The notes below the pieces were generated by a model. That model was not told the DNA's origin, searched no databases, and saw nothing but the letters and a program-made list of their open reading frames with translations. The position numbers and the translations under genes were made by a program. Source: Rhizobium sp. PDO1-076 (lineage in GTDB: Bacteria; Pseudomonadota; Alphaproteobacteria; Rhizobiales; Rhizobiaceae). From it: DNA of 43,820 bases. Positions within the stretch are counted from its first letter, which is position 1, and each line of letters opens with the position of its first letter. Below, piece by piece: positions 39,401-43,820 of the stretch. Where the stretch lies: contig NZ_AHZC01000221.1 of NCBI RefSeq assembly GCF_000247475.1, positions 1 to 43,820 of the forward strand, in the 5' to 3' direction.

Positions 39401-41386
39401 CTACCTGCCGGGCGATCCCCCTTTCGGGAATTTGAGAATGGCGGCATCGCCACCGGCCAGGCGCGCAAGGCCCCGGCTGAAACTGTCTTCAAACTGCTGA
39501 TCGTCGATCTCACCTGCAGGCAGCTGCGCAAGGTTCGTCGAAACCGGTGTGCGGGTGATCAGGCGGGTCACGGTCGGACGTGCCGGCTTCGGTTGCGTGA
39601 CCTTGTCGCTGCGGCTCATGAGATCCTTGAGCTGCAGATCGGACAGACGCCTTGCGCTCTTCAGCGCGGCCGTGTCGTCCTTCTTCTTGGTCGAGCGGGC
39701 GCGGGCGATATCGCGGGCTGCGGCAGCGCAGTCGAAACCGCTGTTGTCGATGCAATCGGCATCGCAGAGGAACCGGCCCTGCGGGTCGTAGATCTTGACC
39801 GAGCCGTGCAGGTTCGAAGGGTCGAAGCGAACGGTGAGCTTCTTGCCGATCCACTGATTGAGCGCGCTGTTCCAGTATCGATTGTCGAAGAGATGGATCG
39901 CGCCATCTGGCTTGCGGGCTGTGATCGTCTCGGCGGTCAGCATCCAGAGCGAACGCTGCGATGGGCTGGCATAACGGATGTGCTGGTTGGCCGGATCCTC
40001 GACACTGGCGGTAAACACCTGGTCGAAGCTCTTGCCCTTGGCAGTCTCGGTCTTACGTTCCTCGCGGGCGTTATGCTCTTCGATGCACTCGGCGACATGC
40101 CTCTCCAGCTCGTCGAGCGGCACGGCGCTCTTGCCGTAGTTCTCCGGCTTGTGCTGCGTGCTGCGGCCGGTGTAGCAGCCAGCCATTGCCGGGTGCTTTG
40201 AGATGTTCTCGGCAAGGTCGCCCCAACCGCGCTCGATCGGCTTCGACTGTCCGGAATATGGATTGACGAAACGTGCCTCGATGCCGAGCGTTTGCAGAAG
40301 ACCGGCGACTTCGTCCTCTGTGATCTTGAAGCGATTACGGCGCTTGGCACCGCCGGAGATCTTTTTCGAGGCAAAGGCCTTGCCGTTGTCCATGTAGAGG
40401 CGCGCTGGGATGCCATGCGTCTCGATCATGTTGCCGACGATGGTGCGGACGGCTTCCCAGGTCTCGGCCTCGGCAAGTGTCCAGGAGAGGATCTTGCGGG
40501 AATAGATGTCCTGCGTTGCCATCAGGTAGACGCGGCCCGGCTTGTCGCGGCCGGGGAAGGCAACATGAAGGTCGAGCTTGTGACCATCCGTGTTGACCAT
40601 CTCCATGGCAAACAGATGAGCAACAGACCGGCGCTGGGCCGGGAACAACTTCTTCGCGTCTTCTTTGCCCTTGCGGGCAAGGATCTGGACTGCCCTAGGA
40701 ACCCAAATATCCATGCGGCGGCGCAAGGTGCGCTCTGCGGGAATTGGTGCCCAGCCCTTCTTCTTGGCCACGGCTTTCATGCGTCGGTAGCAGGCCGAAA
40801 ATGCTGGACCTTCCGCGCGCAGGAAATCCGAGGCGAGAACGTCCCAGGCGCCCTGGTGGACAGGCGCAAGGTCAGGCTGGATGCCATCGGCGATCGATGA
40901 TGTCGAAGGTGCAAGTGCTGCCAGCCAGTCGGCGCGGGCATGGCCTTCGAGCAGAGCCACCCAATGGTAGTAGGTGCGAACGCTGACATCGGCTTTGCGG
41001 CAGCAATGCTTGATCGCGTCGAGCGCCTTGATGCCGGAGACCTTCATCTCCTCGACATCGACAATGATCGCTAGACGGGCCTTGCAGACGGACTTCTGCT
41101 TGTCCGTCAGCGCCTCGAACTTCTGCCAGAGCAGGCGTGTCTTCTCGGCGCGGCCGGTCGGAAGCTGCGCATTCAGGAATGCGAGTTTCTGACGGGCGAC
41201 GGACGGCAGGAGCGAATAGTGATATTCGAAGCCGCCGCCGCCTTCGCGGCCTTCCTGCTTGCGGATATTCTCCGGATGGGCGCGCCAGCCGTGTCGCACG
41301 ATGTGTCGGGTATATCCCGGCGCATCCAGCGGCATTTCCGGCAACTTCGCGGCCACCATCTCAGCGACTGTGAACCACTCTTTCAA
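39401..41386 (-). CDS. DDE transposase, MuA family
   Basis: The 661-aa protein is close to MuA in length (663). Domains: N-terminal HTH_Tnp_Mu-type region (FTVAEMVAAKLPEMPLDAPGYTRHIVRHGW), DNA-binding middle, and the DDE core with D267 (NTDGHKLDLHVAFP), D333 (LYMDNGKAFASK) and E385 (SKPIERGWGDLAENI), near MuA D269/D336/E392. A beta-barrel (QWIGKKLTVRFDPSNLHGSVKIYD) and a basic C-terminal tail follow. It carries out strand transfer for integration and replicative transposition. I chose the TTG at 41386: it overlaps the previous TGA, has GGAGG before it, and opens the conserved domain; the longer ATG frame overlaps the upstream gene. Confidence 0.95.
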   Translation of the reverse strand: MKEWFTVAEMVAAKLPEMPLDAPGYTRHIVRHGWRAHPENIRKQEGREGGGGFEYHYSLLPSVARQKLAFLNAQLPTGRAEKTRLLWQKFEALTDKQKSVCKARLAIIVDVEEMKVSGIKALDAIKHCCRKADVSVRTYYHWVALLEGHARADWLAALAPSTSSIADGIQPDLAPVHQGAWDVLASDFLRAEGPAFSACYRRMKAVAKKKGWAPIPAERTLRRRMDIWVPRAVQILARKGKEDAKKLFPAQRRSVAHLFAMEMVNTDGHKLDLHVAFPGRDKPGRVYLMATQDIYSRKILSWTLAEAETWEAVRTIVGNMIETHGIPARLYMDNGKAFASKKISGGAKRRNRFKITEDEVAGLLQTLGIEARFVNPYSGQSKPIERGWGDLAENISKHPAMAGCYTGRSTQHKPENYGKSAVPLDELERHVAECIEEHNAREERKTETAKGKSFDQVFTASVEDPANQHIRYASPSQRSLWMLTAETITARKPDGAIHLFDNRYWNSALNQWIGKKLTVRFDPSNLHGSVKIYDPQGRFLCDADCIDNSGFDCAAAARDIARARSTKKKDDTAALKSARRLSDLQLKDLMSRSDKVTQPKPARPTVTRLITRTPVSTNLAQLPAGEIDDQQFEDSFSRGLARLAGGDAAILKFPKGGSPGR

Positions 41387-41847
41387 GGCCGGCCTCCATT
41401 TCGACGAATGTTGACCGGCGTGGCCTTCAGCACCTTGAGCTGATCGGCCAGAACACGCTGTTCCTGTTGGACGCGGGCGATCTCTGCTAGGCGGGCTTCG
41501 TCGCCTTCGAGAAGGAGAAGCCCGTCGTCGGAAACGATGATGTCCCAAAGCCAGACCGCGCCGGTGGCTCGGACGAAAGCCTTGAAACGGATCAGGCTGA
41601 TGTCGTGGGTCGCCTTGCTCTCGGCGGTGTAGGCATCGAGCGCGGCCTTCGAGATGGAATCGAGCCGGAGATAGTGGGCCATTCGAGCGGCGATCGTCGG
41701 CCGGTCATAAGGGCATTCGCGGATAGCCCGCGCCATCTCCCGCTTTAGGCGTGACCGGAAGCGATCGAGGTCGAGACTGTCGGTGGCGGTGCGCGACGGG
41801 AAGACGGCGGTCGCGAAGAAATCGAACTGTGCAGGATCGCGCTTCAT
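41383..41847 (-). CDS. Hypothetical early protein upstream of transposase
   Basis: The 154-aa product is helical: RDPAQFDFFATAVFPSRTATDSLDLDRFRSRLKREMARAIRECPYDRPTIAARMAHYL, then ALDAYTAESKATHDISLIRFKAFVRATGAVWLWDIIVSDDGLLLL, and a coiled-coil end. The middle resembles a helix-turn-helix-like arrangement. I have seen such genes directly before MuA in alphaproteobacterial Mu-like phages, but know no function. It overlaps ParB-like and transposase genes by 3-4 bases. Confidence 0.7.
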   Translation of the reverse strand: MKRDPAQFDFFATAVFPSRTATDSLDLDRFRSRLKREMARAIRECPYDRPTIAARMAHYLRLDSISKAALDAYTAESKATHDISLIRFKAFVRATGAVWLWDIIVSDDGLLLLEGDEARLAEIARVQQEQRVLADQLKVLKATPVNIRRNGGRP

Positions 41848-42683
41848 TCGGCGGCCTCCAGAAACGAGAAGTCGCTCAGCGTGCCGATATGGTCGAGGAC
41901 ACGGCGCAAGGTGCTCGCCTCGGCTTTGGCCAACAGCGCGCTGACCTTGCGGAAGATTTCCTCCTGAGGATCGACCTCAGCTTTCGGGCCTTTGAGCCAC
42001 GTTAAAACCGGCTTCAAATCGCCGTTTTCGCGGAGCGCTGCGGCAACCTTGACCTGATCGTCAGCCGGCAGCTTGGCCAGCTTCAGCAGGGCTGACTGAT
42101 CGTTTTCGGCGGCGGTACCGCGCACGGCCGCACGCAATGTCGGGTGCAGGTTTTGGCCAATGCGGTTGACCAGCTTGTATGTTTCCGCACCGAAACCGAG
42201 GCGATTGCAGACATGGCTTGAGAGTTCGCGACCGCCGGAAAATACCGAAGGGTAATCATTACCCTTCGGGGATTTCGCACCGACCTTCAGGTTCTGGGTG
42301 CGGTCGATCTTGCCGTGCTTCTCTTCCCAAAGCTCGCGGTACTTCATCACGAAGATGGCGCGATCGAGTGGGTTCAGCTCGTTGCGATAGAGGTTTTCGG
42401 AGATCTCCAGCAACTGCGCCTCGACGGCGTCAGCCTCGACGATGATGGCGTCGATCTCGGTCCAACCGAGCAGCTTGGCGGCTGTCGTGCGATACCCGCC
42501 AGCGACCAGTGTGAAGGGCGTGGCCCCTTTGTTCTTGGCCGGCGTGCGGCGGATCATGATCGGGCTGATCTGGCCGCGTTCGGACAGCGAGGCGGCAATG
42601 GCCTCGACGTTGTCGCTGTCGATCGGGCGGAGCCGTTCGCCGATATGGATGTCGGCAATCTTGGCGCGGATGAACTCAGCCAT
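41844..42683 (-). CDS. ParB/RepB-like nuclease-domain protein
   Basis: The 279-aa protein has a ParB N-terminal domain: IHIGERLRPIDSDNVEAIAASLSERGQISPIMIR, LVAGGYRTTAAKLLGWTEIDAIIVEADAVEAQLLEISENLYRNELNPLDRAIFVMKY. The GGYRTTAA box (Box II, usually GERR) has lost the Glu-Arg-Arg core, so CTP binding as in true ParB is uncertain. The C-terminal half is helical and DNA-binding-like. Such proteins sit in the early region of several Mu-like phages of alphaproteobacteria. It may act in regulation or replication rather than partition. Confidence 0.85.
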   Translation of the reverse strand: MAEFIRAKIADIHIGERLRPIDSDNVEAIAASLSERGQISPIMIRRTPAKNKGATPFTLVAGGYRTTAAKLLGWTEIDAIIVEADAVEAQLLEISENLYRNELNPLDRAIFVMKYRELWEEKHGKIDRTQNLKVGAKSPKGNDYPSVFSGGRELSSHVCNRLGFGAETYKLVNRIGQNLHPTLRAAVRGTAAENDQSALLKLAKLPADDQVKVAAALRENGDLKPVLTWLKGPKAEVDPQEEIFRKVSALLAKAEASTLRRVLDHIGTLSDFSFLEAAE

Positions 42684-43051
42684 TATGCCGCGTCCTCAAG
42701 CCCAGCAGCTTCAGTCAAAGCCGTCATGAAGAGGTCTTGGGCGCGGGCCGCGATCCGTCCGTAGGCTCTCTCGAAAACCGGGTCATACATCCGGTCATCG
42801 ACGGTGTTGACCGCGCCGAGGATGGTCGAGCGGGCGAGCGATAGGAGAGCCGCCAAGCGACGGCGCGGAACGATGAATTCCACCGACAAGATATGGATCG
42901 CGATCTGTCGCGCCAGCTTGGCGTCGAACATGTCCCTGGGCGGGTCGATGACATGGGCAATAGTGAGGTGATTGAAGTGCGAACGGCTGGCGCGGTAGCA
43001 GGCTGAAACCATCGCCTGCAGGCGCTCTTCTTCAGAATATGGATTGAGCAT
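42683..43051 (-). CDS. DnaA domain IV-like helix-turn-helix protein
   Basis: The 122-aa protein contains FDAKLARQIAIHILSVEFIVPRRRLAALLSLARSTILGAVNTVDDRM. This follows the pattern of the DnaA C-terminal DNA-binding domain (helix, RQ-A-hydrophobic run, basic loop, helix-turn-helix). There is no ATPase domain. It may bind phage DNA as a replication or regulatory factor. It overlaps the ParB-like gene by one base. Confidence 0.68.
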   Translation of the reverse strand: MLNPYSEEERLQAMVSACYRASRSHFNHLTIAHVIDPPRDMFDAKLARQIAIHILSVEFIVPRRRLAALLSLARSTILGAVNTVDDRMYDPVFERAYGRIAARAQDLFMTALTEAAGLEDAA

Positions 43052-43060
43052 GAATGTCTC

Positions 43061-43339
43061 TCAAAGCTGGACGAAAAGGGCGACCGCCGCTGCCACGAGA
43101 CCGGCCAGTGCTACGCTGAACAAAAGCACCAGGTCGGCCACGCGGCAGACGGGGGAGGACGACGGAATGAAGGGGTTTCGACTGTCGAATTCGGCACGCG
43201 TTTTCGTCATTGGCGAGGGTCCGGAAATGCGGGATTGTCGGGGTGTGGTGCTGGTCGATCGGGTCTGACAGCCGGGGACATTGTCCCTGCGACGAAGGTC
43301 GCGGCAGGCTAGAGCAGCGGTCGGGCCAGCATCACGCAT
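43061..43339 (-). CDS. Small membrane protein of the early operon
   Basis: The 92-aa frame starts at an ATG overlapping the Ner stop (TGATG). The C-terminal 30 residues form one membrane helix (VADLVLLFSVALAGLVAAAVALFVQL). An internal ATG at 43210 would give a 49-aa protein with the same helix and may be the real start, since the first 43 residues are Arg/Ser-rich and look non-coding. Function unknown. Confidence 0.5.
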   Translation of the reverse strand: MRDAGPTAALACRDLRRRDNVPGCQTRSTSTTPRQSRISGPSPMTKTRAEFDSRNPFIPSSSPVCRVADLVLLFSVALAGLVAAAVALFVQL

Positions 43340-43608
43340 CAGGCTGCTGCCTTCGTCTTTGCGTCGAGGAATTCGGGCGCAAGTACAGTTGAGCGTGACT
43401 TGGGATAGCGATCCGGAAACAGTGTCTCGACGGGCACCTCAAGGAAGGCGGCGATAATCGATTCAGAGTTGCTGTTGGGCCGTGTCCAAATGGTGCGGAA
43501 ACCGCCTGGGCTGACGTTGTTCAGTTCGGCGAGGCGGGTTAGTGTCATGCCTCGGCGACGTAATTCGCCGAGAATGGCATGACGGTCCCATTTCTGGGGC
43601 TTGGCCAT
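43339..43608 (-). CDS. Ner-like DNA-binding protein
   Basis: The 89-aa product (ATG at 43608, preceded by a GAGGAG Shine-Dalgarno) matches Ner/Nlp proteins: KPQKWDRHAILGELRRRGMTLTRLAELNNVSPGGFRTIWTRPNSNSESIIAAFLEVPVETLFPDRYPK. In Mu, Ner represses the early and repressor promoters and so favours lytic transposition. It is the first gene of the minus-strand early operon. The frame extends 34 codons upstream across the promoter region, which is unlikely to be translated. Confidence 0.92.
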   Translation of the reverse strand: MAKPQKWDRHAILGELRRRGMTLTRLAELNNVSPGGFRTIWTRPNSNSESIIAAFLEVPVETLFPDRYPKSRSTVLAPEFLDAKTKAAA

Positions 43609-43698
43609 CCGGTACTCCTCTTGGCGGATGTTGGCGCATCCGCTTTTTGTTGATGGTATGTGAGCAATCGCAGCCCGCTTTAGCTGGCTGCTTAAGAA

Positions 43699-43727
43699 GG
43701 GATATTCCAAGTTTGGAACGCAGTCAA
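43699..43727 (-). promoter_or_regulatory. Putative early promoter
   Basis: On the minus strand, TTGACT (plus 43722-43727) and TATCCC (plus 43699-43704) are spaced by 17 bases. The spacer contains the first palindromic operator entirely. It would drive the Ner-to-transposase operon with a leader of about 85 bases. The -10 box is weak. Confidence 0.5.
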
Positions 43728-43743
43728 TTCCAAGTTTGGAATT
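43705..43743. promoter_or_regulatory. Two identical palindromic operators in the lytic/lysogenic switch region
   Basis: TTCCAA-GT-TTGGAA occurs at 43705-43718 and again at 43728-43741, the second extended to AATTCCAAGTTTGGAATT (43726-43743). Centre spacing is 23 bp, about two helical turns. They lie between the divergent Ner and repressor genes. Repressor or Ner is the probable ligand. Confidence 0.8.
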
Positions 43744-43753
43744 TTTGATAGTG

Positions 43754-43820
43754 ATGGCGAATACCGAGGATCCAGATGATCTGGCCTTCAGAGAGCGCGT
43801 GCGCGATCTGATTCAGGCGC
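43754..43820 (+). CDS. Phage repressor, N-terminal fragment (cut by window end)
   Basis: The frame MANTEDPDDLAFRERVRDLIQA is open to the edge. RERVRDLI is a typical opening of a helix-turn-helix repressor (XRE/c-type). GTG at 43751 is an alternative start. The gene is divergent from Ner across two operators, as Mu c and ner are. No domain can be confirmed from 22 residues. Confidence 0.6.
   Translation, partial: MANTEDPDDLAFRERVRDLIQA

Noticed and set aside
1..43820. CRISPR array, rRNA genes, insertion sequences
   Set aside because: No regularly spaced repeats, no rRNA sequence and no IS-type transposase apart from the phage MuA-like protein were seen.

Overview
The window suggests a chromosome segment of a Rhizobiaceae-type alphaproteobacterium (Rhizobium, Agrobacterium or Sinorhizobium group). 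It carries most of a transposable, Mu-like Myoviridae prophage. The host assignment rests on three things: high GC coding sequence; a phasin gene next to a very long PAS-domain sensor kinase, which is the cbrA-phaP arrangement I know from Sinorhizobium; and a tRNA-His with the alphaproteobacterial identity (G1-U72 pair, A73, no G-1).

Layout. 1-2758 (minus): N-terminal 919 codons of a CbrA/PdhS-like sensor kinase that runs off the left edge. 2879-3493: phasin gene with promoter and terminator. 3613-3689: tRNA-His. 3690-6600: a less GC-rich accessory segment with one large AAA ATPase fused to a TOPRIM/DUF4435-like domain (a candidate single-gene anti-phage defence protein) and a small unknown protein. 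The ATPase gene lies between two copies of a 35-bp repeat, each followed 8 nt later by a hairpin. 6597-8156: membrane O-acyltransferase, probably a lysogenic-conversion gene. 8247-43820: the Mu-like prophage, read right to left on the minus strand.

The prophage follows Mu order. At the right edge a repressor gene (plus strand, cut by the window end) diverges from the early operon over two identical palindromic operators. Then come Ner, a small membrane protein, a DnaA-domain-IV-like protein, ParB-like protein, transposase A (661 aa, D267/D333/E385), target-DNA ATPase B, small early proteins, DUF3164 and GemA/gp16. After the ASCH protein come Mor, an N-acetylmuramoyl-L-alanine amidase, holin-like proteins and nested Rz/Rz1 spanins, then a DksA-like zinc finger, gp25 to gp28 (small and large terminase), portal, F, G, protease/scaffold, decoration, major head, gp35, gp36, gp37, gp38, sheath, tube, chaperones, tape measure, N, P, V, gp46, gp47, gp48, tail fibre and fibre assembly. 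Most neighbours overlap by 1-4 bases, so they form long translationally coupled operons.

Points of interest. Three prophage genes are frameshifted: tape measure by an exact 16-bp tandem duplication, baseplate V at a G6 run, and the ASCH protein by one base. This suggests a decaying prophage, phase-variable genes or sequence errors. A separate, probably programmed -1 frameshift at T TTT TTG joins the two tail-assembly chaperone frames. A repeated dyad (core GGCGGGCATGATC) sits before the lysis, head, tape-measure and gp46 clusters, as expected for late promoters or an activator site. Three plus-strand genes (two membrane proteins and one secreted protein) interrupt the phage operons as cargo. 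The phage left end is beyond the window; the right end is not proven and lies somewhere in 3.7-8.2 kb.
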